The notes below the pieces were generated by a model. That model was not told the origin of the DNA. It saw nothing but the letters and a program-made list of their open reading frames with translations, and did not search any database. Position numbers and translations under genes: made by a program. DNA of 50,787 bases from Lysobacterales bacterium CG_4_10_14_3_um_filter_64_11 (GTDB taxonomy: Bacteria > Pseudomonadota > Gammaproteobacteria > Xanthomonadales > Xanthomonadaceae): positions 1-50,787 of the forward strand of contig PFJA01000286.1 of the NCBI GenBank assembly GCA_002782905.1, given 5' to 3'. Shown here one piece after another: positions 1 through 8,754 of the stretch. Every line of letters starts with the position of its first letter. Position 1 is the stretch's first letter.

Positions 1-176
1 CTCATGCCACCGACGCTGGCGGTTACCGCATAGCCGCCGCACCAGCCGACGGCACAGGCATACGCCACCTGATCCATCCATTTCATCACCATGCCGCCGT
101 GCACCTTGCCACCCCAATTAACATCGGTCGGCTGCGAGATCCAGCGGAACAGGCATTCGCGCGGTCGGTTGGGCAC
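1..176 (-). CDS. Acyl-CoA thioesterase (hotdog fold), 5' part only
   Basis: This is the N-terminal portion of a minus-strand gene that runs off the left edge; about 58 codons are visible. The translation holds DVNWGGKVHGG followed by MKWMDQVAYACA. This is the pattern of YciA/BFIT-type acyl-CoA thioester hydrolases, where the Asn/Asp and HGG segment precedes the central hotdog helix. Such enzymes hydrolyse cytosolic acyl-CoA to free acid and CoA. I chose the GTG at 174-176 because GGAG lies 7 nt upstream and the family motif starts soon after. An ATG further upstream is in another frame. It lies 96 nt downstream of the DUF4124-like gene on the same strand. Substrate range cannot be judged from this fragment. 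Confidence 0.72.
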   Translation of the reverse strand, partial: MPNRPRECLFRWISQPTDVNWGGKVHGGMVMKWMDQVAYACAVGWCGGYAVTASVGGM

Positions 177-272
177 GGTTCCACTCCATTGATGAATGCG
201 CCACAGTCTGCCGCAAGTGCCGTTGTTTGGCGACTCAACGCAGACCAAATGCAGACTGGTGTGTGCTCAGGC

Positions 273-707
273 TCATTTGCAAGCGCGGGCGACCGTGTCG
301 TCGAGCTGGCGCAGGCGATCAAAGGTGATGGTGTACCAGTGCCGATCGCGTTCTTCTTCGGCGGCAGCACGCGCCCGTGCGCAGGCATTGACGTGCGCTG
401 TGCCGGTAGCCGCGGTGCGTACACGCACGGTTTTGCTGCGCGGCGCGGCCCGGCGAAGGGTTTGCGGGCGGGGCGCGGCCACGCGCGGCACCGGCTCGGC
501 CGTGACATCGCGCTGCCAAACCTGCTGCGCGTTTGCTGCGCAAGGTGCTGACTGGTAGCTGGTTACCGCATCGGCGGCTTGGCATTTGAAGAGTGTTGCA
601 GCATGTACGGCGGCCAACGGTGGCGCAAGGGCCAGCAGCATCAGGACAGCGCGTACCAGTGCCGAAACGCGGTGGCTGATGCCCCGCTTGATGGTTGCTG
701 TGCGCAT
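273..707 (-). CDS. Secreted DUF4124-like protein
   Basis: This 144-residue protein has a signal peptide (basic start, then VLMLLALAPPLAAVHA, cleavage near residue 36). A short DUF4124-like segment follows (LFKCQAADAVTSYQSAPC), then a basic, alanine-rich linker. The conserved tail carries Cys residues and the RLRQLDDTVARACK ending. Small proteins of this build are common in Xanthomonadales as periplasmic proteins of unknown function. The four cysteines of the mature part could form two disulfides. The start has AGGGGG 7 nt upstream. It is the first gene after a strong hairpin at 783-809 that separates it from the amidohydrolase. Function is unknown. Confidence 0.72.
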   Translation of the reverse strand: MRTATIKRGISHRVSALVRAVLMLLALAPPLAAVHAATLFKCQAADAVTSYQSAPCAANAQQVWQRDVTAEPVPRVAAPRPQTLRRAAPRSKTVRVRTAATGTAHVNACARARAAAEEERDRHWYTITFDRLRQLDDTVARACK

Positions 708-782
708 TGCCTTGCCCCCTTTGAGTGCTGGCGTGCAGGCTATCGCAGTGCGCGCTCGCGGTCTGTCGGCGAGCGATGGAGC

Positions 783-809
783 CGCGTGTCAGAAATCTCC
801 GACACGCGG
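783..809. terminator. Hairpin between amidohydrolase and DUF4124 genes
   Basis: A perfect 9-bp stem (CCGCGTGTC / GACACGCGG) with a 10-nt loop lies 23 nt downstream of the amidohydrolase stop codon. There is no T-run on either strand, so it is not a canonical intrinsic terminator. It may stabilise the mRNA 3' end or terminate weakly. Confidence 0.4.
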
Positions 810-832
810 GCGATCATCGCACAGCACCCGAT

Positions 833-2128
833 TCACGGCTGGCGGACGATCTCGCCTTGCTTCATCACCAGCAACGGGGTCTGGGTCGCACGGATAGTGC
901 TGAGCACATTGCCCGGCACCGCCAGCACATCGGCGAACTTGCCCACGCTCAGGGTGCCGGTCTGGGCGTCGATGCCGAGTAGTTTCGCCGCGCCTTGGCT
1001 GCTGCTGAGCAACGCCGCCGACGGCGACATGCCGATATCCACCATGTCGCCGAATTCCTGCGCGTTGAGGCCATGCGGATAGACTGCCGCATCGGTGCCA
1101 AACGCGATCGGCACGCCGATCTGCAACGCCTTCTTGAACATTTCGGTGTGGGCCTTGGCTGCGGCGCGCGCCTTGTCGCCGATCTTCGGCGGATAAGTAT
1201 CGGCCTTGGCGTTCACCCACACTTGGGTCATCCGCGTCGGCACCAGATACACGCCCTTCGCCTTCATCAGTCGCAGCGTGTCGGCGCCCAGAAAGCTGCC
1301 GTGTTCGATCGAGTCCACGCCGGCTTCCACCGCCAGCCGAGCGGCGCGATCGCCATGGCTGTGTGCCGCCACCTTGCGGCCCCAGGCATGGGCCTCGGAC
1401 ATGATGGCGCTGAGCTCGGCCGGCGTGAGCTGCGGTACATCGACCGGGTCGGACTCCGACAACACCCCACCCGAGGCGCAGATCTTGATCACGTCGGCTC
1501 CCCACTTCATCTGGTAGCGCACTGCCGCCCGACATTGCTCCGGGCCATTGCAGACACCCTCGATCGGCCCGGACGGCTTGACCCGCTCGGGTGGAAACGG
1601 TGAATTGTCGCAGTGGCCGCCGCTGGAGCCGATGGAGTGACCCGCAACCAGCATTCGCGGACCTTGGGTCAGGCCATCGTTGATCGCATTGCGCAACGCG
1701 ATATCGATAAAATCTGCCGCGCCGACCTCGCGTACCGTGGTGACCCCGGCCTGCAGCGTGACCTTGGCATTGCGTGCGGCGTGCAACGACTGCTCCACCG
1801 GGAAGCGCAACATGCCCTCGTAAAAACCCTGCGCCCAATCGTCGACGTGATCGTAGGTGATGTGGGTGTGGGCATCGATGATGCCCGGCATCAGGGTGGC
1901 ATCGCCGAGGTCGATGATCGTGCTGTCCGCCGGAATCGCGGCACCGGCGCCCACCGCGATGATGCGCTGGCCACGCACCACCACCACCCCGGGTTCGCTC
2001 AGCCGACCGCTGGCACCATCAAACAGGTGCGCAGCCTTGAGCACGGTCACCGGCTCCGCCGGCGCTTGCGCCAAGGCAAGCCCGGCGCCCAGCGCACTGG
2101 CAAGAAACAACATCCTGTGGTGTTTCAT
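833..2128 (-). CDS. Secreted metal-dependent amidohydrolase (prolidase-like)
   Basis: This 431-residue protein has a signal peptide (MKHHRMLFLASALGAGLALAQA). It carries the amidohydrolase-superfamily metal site: DAHTH near residue 85, a lysine in ADVIKICASGG (candidate carboxylated bridge), AAHSHG, SIEHG and FGTDAAV. The arrangement fits the metal-dependent hydrolase A group, which includes Xaa-Pro or Xaa-Arg dipeptidases and related imidazolone-type enzymes. The ATG at 2126-2128 has a GGGGGAG ribosome site just upstream. Longer in-frame starts would add 44 residues without a signal peptide and run into the next gene. It sits 56 nt downstream of the flavin monooxygenase and is probably co-transcribed. 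A periplasmic role on peptides or amides is inferred; the substrate is not known. Confidence 0.85.
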   Translation of the reverse strand: MKHHRMLFLASALGAGLALAQAPAEPVTVLKAAHLFDGASGRLSEPGVVVVRGQRIIAVGAGAAIPADSTIIDLGDATLMPGIIDAHTHITYDHVDDWAQGFYEGMLRFPVEQSLHAARNAKVTLQAGVTTVREVGAADFIDIALRNAINDGLTQGPRMLVAGHSIGSSGGHCDNSPFPPERVKPSGPIEGVCNGPEQCRAAVRYQMKWGADVIKICASGGVLSESDPVDVPQLTPAELSAIMSEAHAWGRKVAAHSHGDRAARLAVEAGVDSIEHGSFLGADTLRLMKAKGVYLVPTRMTQVWVNAKADTYPPKIGDKARAAAKAHTEMFKKALQIGVPIAFGTDAAVYPHGLNAQEFGDMVDIGMSPSAALLSSSQGAAKLLGIDAQTGTLSVGKFADVLAVPGNVLSTIRATQTPLLVMKQGEIVRQP

Positions 2129-2184
2129 CACGCACTCCCCCAACCATGGACGGAACGGTGAGTGTAGGCGATCTGCAGCGCCGA

Positions 2185-3669
2185 TCAATCCAACCAGTGA
2201 TATGGCGCCGGGTCGAAACGGCGCAGGCGATGGCGAAAGACAAAGGTGAAGTCCGGCCATAGCGTGGTGTTGAGGCCGTCACGGGTGCGGTACCAACTGC
2301 TACAGCCGCCGGTATTCCATACCGTGCGTGCCAGTCGTCGTTGCAGTGCGCTGTTGTAGTTGCGCTGCACGGCGGCATCCACCTCCAGCGCCGCGCCCGG
2401 GCGCTGCGCCAGTTGCGCGATGGCGTCGATGACGTAATTGGCCTGCGCTTCGATCATGTACACCATCGAGTTATGGCCCAAAGCGGTGTTCGGCCCAGTC
2501 ATGATGAACAGGTTGGGAAAACCGCTGACCGTGGTGCCCAGATACGCATTGGGGCCGTCGCGCCAGGCACTATCGAGGTCGACGCCGCGGCGCCCGGTGA
2601 CCGGGAATGGCGCGCATGCTTCGGCCGCTTCAAATCCGGTGCAGGCGATCAGCACATCGAGTGGGTGCTGAACCCCATCGCCGGTCACGGCCGCAGTGGT
2701 AGCGATGCGCGTGATCGGTGCGGTGACGAGTTGCACGTTGTCGCGGCACAGTGCCGGATAAAAATCGCTCGCCAACAACACCCGCTTGCAACCGACGCGG
2801 TAATTCGGTGTCAGTTGCGCGCGCAGTTGCCGATTGCGCACTTGCCAGCGCAATTGCAGGCGCGGCAGGATTTCCAACACGCGCAACAGTGCCGGCAGGC
2901 GGGTGAAGGCTACCGCGAACAGTTCATGCCGCCAGTAGTTGAACACCCGGCTGATGCGCTGCGTTGACGGCCAGCGCCGGTACAGCGCCTTGCGCCAATG
3001 CGGTGCCGCCCAGTTGGGTTTGCCGATGATCCAGGCCGGGGTGCGCTGGAACAGCGTTACCTGCGCCGCCTGCCCGACGATGGCCGGTAGCACCTGGATC
3101 GCGCTGGCACCGGTGCCGATCAGGCCGACCCGCTTGCCGGCCAGCGTGATGTCCGCCGGCCACCGTGCGCTGTGAAAGCTGGCGCCGGCAAATTGCGCGA
3201 TTCCCGGAATGTCCGGTAGCTTGGGTCGGCTCAGGCCGCCGGTTGCCAGAATCAGCGAACGCGCGTGAAAGACCTGCGCCGCGTTGGCAACCTCGATTCG
3301 CCAATGCCGCCGCTCCTCATCAAAACGTGCGGCGGTTACCGGGTGATTGAAGCGCATCTGCGCGCGCACGCAAAAACGATCGGCGCACTGGTTGAGGTAC
3401 TTCTCGATTTCCGCTTGCGCCGGATACGCGCGCGACCAGTCGGGGTTGGGCGCAAACGAAAAGCAGTACAGGCTGGACGGGATGTCGCAGGCAGCGCCGG
3501 GATAACGATTGGCCTGCCAGGTTCCGCCGAGGCTCGGTGCCTGCTCCAGCAACACGAAACGCTGCCCGGCCTGGCGCAGGCGAATCGCCATGCACAAGCC
3601 GGCAAAACCGGCGCCGACGATCACGGCATCGTATTCAGGCGGCAACGCAGCGGGATTGGCATCGGTCAT
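2185..3669 (-). CDS. Flavin-containing (Baeyer-Villiger type) monooxygenase
   Basis: This 494-residue protein has two Rossmann folds: GAGFAG near residue 20 for FAD and GTGASA near residue 185 for NADPH. Between them is FAGASFHSARWP, which fits the Baeyer-Villiger fingerprint FxGxxxHxxxW[PD]. GGTW follows the first fold, as in cyclohexanone and steroid monooxygenases. The family inserts oxygen next to a ketone to make an ester or lactone, using NADPH and O2 in the cytosol. I chose ATG at 3667-3669 because MTDANP leads straight into the FAD fold; a start 33 nt upstream is possible. Spacing to both neighbours is 56 nt, consistent with one operon. The substrate is unknown. Confidence 0.88.
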   Translation of the reverse strand: MTDANPAALPPEYDAVIVGAGFAGLCMAIRLRQAGQRFVLLEQAPSLGGTWQANRYPGAACDIPSSLYCFSFAPNPDWSRAYPAQAEIEKYLNQCADRFCVRAQMRFNHPVTAARFDEERRHWRIEVANAAQVFHARSLILATGGLSRPKLPDIPGIAQFAGASFHSARWPADITLAGKRVGLIGTGASAIQVLPAIVGQAAQVTLFQRTPAWIIGKPNWAAPHWRKALYRRWPSTQRISRVFNYWRHELFAVAFTRLPALLRVLEILPRLQLRWQVRNRQLRAQLTPNYRVGCKRVLLASDFYPALCRDNVQLVTAPITRIATTAAVTGDGVQHPLDVLIACTGFEAAEACAPFPVTGRRGVDLDSAWRDGPNAYLGTTVSGFPNLFIMTGPNTALGHNSMVYMIEAQANYVIDAIAQLAQRPGAALEVDAAVQRNYNSALQRRLARTVWNTGGCSSWYRTRDGLNTTLWPDFTFVFRHRLRRFDPAPYHWLD

Positions 3670-3725
3670 CACGGCGCATCGATGGCACGGAGCCGCCAGC
3701 ATAGCGCGTCACTGTGATGCGGCAA

Positions 3726-5213
3726 TCAACGTGCGCCCAGTTGCGCCGGCGTTACCGGCGTTTCCGGCGTCGTCATGATCTGCCGACGCAGCGCGAGTGA
3801 CTGCGCCTCGTCTGACAACTTGGCGCGATCGGAATCCACGCGCAGCCCCAGTGCCGCGTAGCTGCCGTTGAGGCTGGGGAAATGCCGCGATGTGGCGTGT
3901 CTGAGTGCCAGCCGCGAAAACACGTCGCTCTCACTGAGCGCATCGAGGCGGGCGATGAACGCATCGGGATCGACTCGGCCCGCCTCCGGCAGACAACACC
4001 GCGAATACGCAGCGAGCACTTGCTCAAGGCCAAGGCCGCGTTCGCGGTGCAGGGCGATATCCGCCTCCAGCCAGAATGCCGCGCCGCCCCAATAGATGCG
4101 CATCACCGGCCAGCCACCACGCTGACCTGACGCCCGCTGCCGCGGAGCACGGCTGATTTCAGCCAGTGAAACGCCCGCGGCGGCGTTGCGGCCACGGCCA
4201 AAGCCGGCGTCGAGTTGTTCCCAGGCATAGGCTTCGCTGACGATGCCAGCGCGCGCGCGCAGCACATTCTGGTAATAACTGGCCAGGCCCTCGGCCAGCC
4301 AGCGCCCACTGTTGCCCAGATACGGATGAAAGAAGTGGGAGAACTCATGGATTGCGGTCCAGTCGTCACGCAGTTGCGCAACCGTGGCATCGCGGCGCAC
4401 GAACAATTGCACCGCCACCCCGGCGCCGCGCGTGGTTTGGCCCCAGGGCACGGGGCTCTTGCTGCGCGAGCTGATCTCGATCACCAGCACCTGCGCGCTG
4501 CGCACCGGAAACCGCCGGTAAGCGGTGAGCGTTGCACTCGCCACTTCCCGCAGCCATCCGTGCAACGCATCGGCGCGCTGCCGCGAGCGCGCATCGATCA
4601 CCGCGATGCGAAGCTCGCTGCCGTCGCCCGCCGCAACGATGCGTTCATCCACCGCACCGAACACCGCCCACGCAGGCCAATCGCCACCACCTGCTTGCAG
4701 CACGTAGACTCGCCGCGAACGATCGCGTGGCTGCCAGGGCAACGATGCGTGCATGCCCGGCGGCAGGTCCAGCGTCACCGTGCCGGCCTCATCGGCGCGC
4801 CACAGCAAAACGCCGGCGCTGATCATCCAACTGCCACTGGCGGTCTGGATGCCCTCATCACGGCCATTGGAGCGACTCGCGCGCGCAGCCGCAATCCGGT
4901 AATGGATGCAGGCACCCGCCGGCACTGCGCCCGCGATCAGGCGATCGCCGCTGCGCTGCAATGCACCGTCATCGCTGCGGGCGTAGCCGAGCAAAAAATC
5001 AGTGGCGCCTTCCTGCGCACGCAATTGCAACTGCGGGTAATCACGATCGGCGCACGCCGCGACGCGCAACTCGCCAGCGGCCTTGTCGATGGAAACCCGG
5101 TAATCGATCGCGGCACTCGCCGCAGTGGCAAGCAATGCACCGGCAACACCCAGCAACATGCGGGCAGTGCGCCAGATACAGCGCCGGTTTCGCGGTTGGT
5201 ATTGGGCTGACAT
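3726..5213 (-). CDS. Secreted M61-like zinc metallopeptidase
   Basis: This 495-residue protein has a signal peptide (ARMLLGVAGALLATAASA, cleavage near residue 34) and a beta-rich N-terminal half. It carries a gluzincin zinc site: HEFSH at residues 289-293, with the third ligand in WLAEGLASYYQ about 20 residues later. This resembles the glycyl-aminopeptidase (M61) group. It should act in the periplasm or outside the cell on peptides. ATG at 5211-5213 has AAGG 5 nt upstream and gives the best signal peptide; an ATG 36 nt upstream is the alternative. It is the promoter-proximal gene of the run peptidase, monooxygenase, amidohydrolase. No C-terminal PDZ domain, often found in M61 enzymes, is evident. 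Confidence 0.8.
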   Translation of the reverse strand: MSAQYQPRNRRCIWRTARMLLGVAGALLATAASAAIDYRVSIDKAAGELRVAACADRDYPQLQLRAQEGATDFLLGYARSDDGALQRSGDRLIAGAVPAGACIHYRIAAARASRSNGRDEGIQTASGSWMISAGVLLWRADEAGTVTLDLPPGMHASLPWQPRDRSRRVYVLQAGGGDWPAWAVFGAVDERIVAAGDGSELRIAVIDARSRQRADALHGWLREVASATLTAYRRFPVRSAQVLVIEISSRSKSPVPWGQTTRGAGVAVQLFVRRDATVAQLRDDWTAIHEFSHFFHPYLGNSGRWLAEGLASYYQNVLRARAGIVSEAYAWEQLDAGFGRGRNAAAGVSLAEISRAPRQRASGQRGGWPVMRIYWGGAAFWLEADIALHRERGLGLEQVLAAYSRCCLPEAGRVDPDAFIARLDALSESDVFSRLALRHATSRHFPSLNGSYAALGLRVDSDRAKLSDEAQSLALRRQIMTTPETPVTPAQLGAR

Positions 5214-5252
5214 GAAAACCTTGATGTGCAACAACGCGCAGCGTGTCATTGT

Positions 5253-5340
5253 CCCCCTCCCCCGCGTGCGGGGGAGGGCCGGGGTGGGGGAGCGATCATG
5301 GCGAATGGCCGTTGCATCATCCGGGGTGGCGATTCGCCAT
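5253..5340. repeat. C/G-rich palindromic intergenic repeats
   Basis: Two inverted repeats lie between the divergent peptidase and uvrD genes. One is CCCTCCCCC GCGTGC GGGGGAGGG near 5255-5278. The other is ATGGCGAAT at 5298-5306 paired with ATTCGCCAT at 5332-5340. The first looks like a palindrome commonly dispersed between genes in proteobacteria. It may be a mobile repeat of the REP/MITE kind or a transcript-end structure. Confidence 0.55.
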
Positions 5341-5398
5341 GCACGTTAGTAACACGGTAGCGGCCAAGGTTCCGTGAATGGCGGCGGAGCCGCCCGGC

Positions 5399-5404
5399 TA
5401 CAAT
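5399..5404 (+). promoter_or_regulatory. Candidate -10 element (TACAAT) of uvrD, leaderless
   Basis: TACAAT lies 6 nt before the uvrD ATG. Transcription would begin at or next to the start codon, and no Shine-Dalgarno sequence is visible. No convincing -35 hexamer is seen. The same spacing recurs before rluE and aceK. Confidence 0.5.
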
Positions 5405-5410
5405 GGCGGC

Positions 5411-7573
5411 ATGGACGTTTCCCACCTGCTCGACCCGCTCAACCCGGCGCAGCGCGCCGCCGTTGCCGCCGACCCCGGCCACTATCTGGTGCTCGCCGGT
5501 GCCGGCTCGGGCAAGACCCGCGTGCTCACCCACCGCATTGCCTGGTTGACCGAAGTGCTGGGCGTGCCGAGCCACGGCGTGTTCGCCGTCACCTTCACCA
5601 ACAAGGCCGCTGGCGAAATGCGCGCGCGGCTGCAAGAGCAACTGCGCGATGGCATACGCGGCATGTGGGTGGGCACCTTTCATGGCATCGCCCACAAACT
5701 GCTGCGCATGCACTGGCAGGAAGCCGGGTTGCCCGAATCGTTTCAGGTGCTCGACAGCGACGACCAGTTGCGCCTGATCAAGCGGGTGATGGCCGATCTG
5801 GAAATCGATGACACCCGCTTCCCGCCGCGCCAGGCGACGTGGTGGATCAACGCACAAAAAGATGAAGGCCGGCGCCCGGACAACATCCAGACCAGTGGTG
5901 ATTTTCTGGCGCAGACGTTCGTTCGTGTGTATGCCGCGTACGAGGAACGCTGCCGTCGCTCCGGGCTGGTCGACTTCGCCGAACTGCTGTTGCGCGCACA
6001 CGAGTTGCTGCGCCAGCAACCCGCGCTGCTGGCGCATTACCAGAGCCGCTTCGGCCACATTCTGGTGGACGAGTTTCAGGATACCAACGCCATTCAGTAC
6101 GCGATGATCCGGGTGCTGGCGGGCGAGCGCGGGCAGGTGTTCGTGGTCGGTGACGATGATCAGGCGATCTACGGCTGGCGCGGTGCACAGGTCGAAAACG
6201 TGCAACGTTTCCTGCGTGATTACCCCGGTGCCAGCACCTTGCGGCTGGAGCAGAACTACCGCTCCACCGGCAGCATTCTGGCTGCCGCCAATGCGGTGAT
6301 CACGCACAACCCCGACCGCCTTGGCAAACAGTTGTGGACCGCGGCCGGCGAGGGTGAACCGATCGATCTGTACGCCGCCTACAACGAAATCGACGAGGCG
6401 CAGTACGTGATCGGCCGGATTGCCGCCTGGGTGCGCAATGGCGGCAGCCACGGTGATTGCGCGGTGCTGTACCGCTCCAATGCGCAGTCACGGGCGTTGG
6501 AAGAGCAACTGGTGCAGGCCGATATGCCGTACCGGGTGTACGGCGGCCTGCGCTTTTTCGAACGTGCCGAAATCAAGGATACTCTCGCTTACCTGCGCCT
6601 GATCGCCAACCGCAATGACGATGCCGCATTCGAACGCGCGGTGAATACGCCGACCCGTGGCATCGGCAGCCGCACACTGGATCTGGTGCGTCAGCTCGCA
6701 CGCGCGCAGGCAAGCTCGCTATGGCAAGCCAGCGAGCAACTGAGCACCGATGTCAGCCTGGCTGGCCGCGCCCGCAATGCCTTGCGCGGCTTCATCGAAC
6801 TGATCGCTGCGCTGGCCATCGAGCTCGATGCCATGACACTGGCCGAACAGATCGATCATGTGCTGGCGCGCTCGGGCCTGCGCGCGCACTACGCAGAAGA
6901 ATCGCGCGGCACGCTCGATGCGCGCACCGACAACCTCGACGAGTTGGTGTCGCTGGCAACGCGTTTCGTGCGCAGCGACGACGAAGAGTTGCAGGGTATG
7001 TCCGATTTGGTTGCCTTTCTCGCCCATGCCTCGCTGGAAGCCGGCGACGGCCAGGCCGAGGCCGGCAGCGACGGCGTGCAGTTGATGACACTGCATTCGG
7101 CCAAAGGCCTGGAGTTCGATCTGGTGTTCGTCACCGGCCTCGAAGAGGGCCTGTTTCCGAGCGCTCGCTCGCTGCAAGAATCCGGTCGGCTGGAGGAAGA
7201 ACGTCGCCTGGCCTACGTCGGCATCACCCGCGCCCGGCAACGGCTGGTGCTGAGTTATGCGCAAACCCGGCGCATCCACGGCAGCGATGCCTACAACCCG
7301 CCTTCGCGTTTTCTGCGCGAGATCCCGCCCGCGCTGCTGCACGAAGTGCGCGCCACGGTGCAGACCGCGCGGCCACGATTCGACACCCCTGCGCGATCGC
7401 CATCGGGCGGCAACGGCTTGGCGCTCGGCCAGCGCGTCAGCCACCCCAGCTTCGGCGAAGGCGTGTTGGTCGATTGCGAGGGCAGCGGCGCACACGCACG
7501 GGTGCAGGTGAACTTCGAGCAGGCTGGCTGCAAATGGCTGGTGTTGGCCTACGCCAAATTGAGTGCGCGGTAA
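5411..7573 (+). CDS. uvrD: DNA helicase II (UvrD)
   Basis: This 720-residue superfamily 1A helicase unwinds DNA 3' to 5' in nucleotide-excision and mismatch repair. Visible motifs in order are Walker A GAGSGKT (residues 30-36), DEFQDT near 220, GDDDQAIYGWRGA near 247, EQNYRS near 280, LMTLHSAKGLEF and VGITRAR. The last 45 residues (GQRVSHPSFGEGV onward) are the Tudor-like tail that binds RNA polymerase in UvrD/PcrA. The length equals E. coli UvrD. ATG 5411 is preferred over an ATG 33 nt upstream because TACAAT falls 6 nt before it and MDVSHLL matches the usual N-terminus. It ends 4 bp from the convergent dipeptidase gene. Confidence 0.96.
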   Translation: MDVSHLLDPLNPAQRAAVAADPGHYLVLAGAGSGKTRVLTHRIAWLTEVLGVPSHGVFAVTFTNKAAGEMRARLQEQLRDGIRGMWVGTFHGIAHKLLRMHWQEAGLPESFQVLDSDDQLRLIKRVMADLEIDDTRFPPRQATWWINAQKDEGRRPDNIQTSGDFLAQTFVRVYAAYEERCRRSGLVDFAELLLRAHELLRQQPALLAHYQSRFGHILVDEFQDTNAIQYAMIRVLAGERGQVFVVGDDDQAIYGWRGAQVENVQRFLRDYPGASTLRLEQNYRSTGSILAAANAVITHNPDRLGKQLWTAAGEGEPIDLYAAYNEIDEAQYVIGRIAAWVRNGGSHGDCAVLYRSNAQSRALEEQLVQADMPYRVYGGLRFFERAEIKDTLAYLRLIANRNDDAAFERAVNTPTRGIGSRTLDLVRQLARAQASSLWQASEQLSTDVSLAGRARNALRGFIELIAALAIELDAMTLAEQIDHVLARSGLRAHYAEESRGTLDARTDNLDELVSLATRFVRSDDEELQGMSDLVAFLAHASLEAGDGQAEAGSDGVQLMTLHSAKGLEFDLVFVTGLEEGLFPSARSLQESGRLEEERRLAYVGITRARQRLVLSYAQTRRIHGSDAYNPPSRFLREIPPALLHEVRATVQTARPRFDTPARSPSGGNGLALGQRVSHPSFGEGVLVDCEGSGAHARVQVNFEQAGCKWLVLAYAKLSAR

Positions 7574-7577
7574 CCGA

Positions 7578-8732
7578 TTACCGCGTCTGCACGGCCGTGA
7601 ACACGCGCAGGAAATTGCCACCGACCAGCTTGGCGACCTCGTCCTCGGCAAGGCCGCGCTGGAATAGGCCAGCCACATAAACCGGCAGCTTGGCATAGCT
7701 GTCGAGCACCGGTTTGTAGTTGGCATCCATGTCGGTACCCAGGCATACGTGATCGATGCCGACGCGATCGATCAGCTCCAGGGTGCGGTCGACAAACCCA
7801 TTCAGATCGCTGATCCCAATGCCGGCCGGCCAGGCCCCGATCACGCCGCCGCCAGCGCTGGCGGTGGCGGTTGCCAGTTCTTGCGAAATGAAACGCGGTG
7901 GCGCACCCGCTGCGTGTTGATGGACATGGGTGTGCGAGGCCATGACCGGGCGGGTGCTGACCGCCAACGCGCCGAACGCAGTGGCCTCGCTGGCGTGGGC
8001 GAGATCGACGATCATGCCGACCCGGTTCATCTCGCGCACGACGGCGGTACCGGCACGAGTGAGGCCGCCATGGCGCGGTGCTTCGGTCATGATGTCGCCC
8101 AGTTCGTTGTGGCGGTAATGCATCAGGGTGATCGAACGCACGCCATCCGCGTACGCTTCGCCCACCCGTTCGGGCTTGCCTTCGAGAAAGTCGCCGCCCT
8201 CGACGGTGAGCAACGCGCCGATCTGGCCTTGCGCTCGCACTGCCGCGATGTCGGCCGGCCGATCGATGCGCTGCACCCACCCGGACCCAACCAACGCATT
8301 GAGGTTGTCGATCTGGCGGCGATAGCTGGCCCACGCTTCGCCCGGTTCGAACGCGCGCGCACTGGTCAAGCCGGTAGCATCGGACAATGCGAGCGTTTGA
8401 AAATCGGCAACGGCAGCGAAGGCGGCGACATCGACGCCACCGGCACGCATATCCGCCAACGTGCGCCGTTCAAAAGTGCCGCGCCACGCATACAGCCGCA
8501 CCATGCCGCGGACATGTTCGGCACCGCGCACAAAGGTGCGGCCCGGATGGGCGTGCGCATCGATGACCGGGTGTGCGGCAAGAAATGCCTGCGCCCGCGC
8601 CAACTCATCGTCGCGGTAGGCAAAGCCGGTCGGTGCGGTGGGTTGCCGCAACAGCCACCAGCCAGCGCTGCCGATTGCGAGCAACACGGTACTGCCACCT
8701 ACCAGCAGGCGGCGGCGGGTCAGCACGGCCAT
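7578..8732 (-). CDS. Exported membrane dipeptidase (M19 family)
   Basis: This 384-residue protein has a twin-arginine-like N-terminus (TRRRLLVGGS) and a hydrophobic stretch, so it is exported or membrane-anchored. The remainder is an M19 (renal dipeptidase) TIM barrel: IDAHAHPGR near residue 57, the bridging glutamate in TVEGGD, VDLAHAS and MASHTH as histidine ligands. M19 enzymes cleave dipeptides, often accepting a D-residue at the C-terminal side. The first site reads HAH where many members have HxD, so the ligand set may be non-standard. ATG at 8730-8732 has GGAGGG close upstream. The gene follows ridA by 22 nt and is the last gene of the TonB receptor-RidA-dipeptidase operon. Confidence 0.86.
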   Translation of the reverse strand: MAVLTRRRLLVGGSTVLLAIGSAGWWLLRQPTAPTGFAYRDDELARAQAFLAAHPVIDAHAHPGRTFVRGAEHVRGMVRLYAWRGTFERRTLADMRAGGVDVAAFAAVADFQTLALSDATGLTSARAFEPGEAWASYRRQIDNLNALVGSGWVQRIDRPADIAAVRAQGQIGALLTVEGGDFLEGKPERVGEAYADGVRSITLMHYRHNELGDIMTEAPRHGGLTRAGTAVVREMNRVGMIVDLAHASEATAFGALAVSTRPVMASHTHVHQHAAGAPPRFISQELATATASAGGGVIGAWPAGIGISDLNGFVDRTLELIDRVGIDHVCLGTDMDANYKPVLDSYAKLPVYVAGLFQRGLAEDEVAKLVGGNFLRVFTAVQTR

Positions 8733-8754
8733 TACCCTCCCAAGGTCAGGTGAT

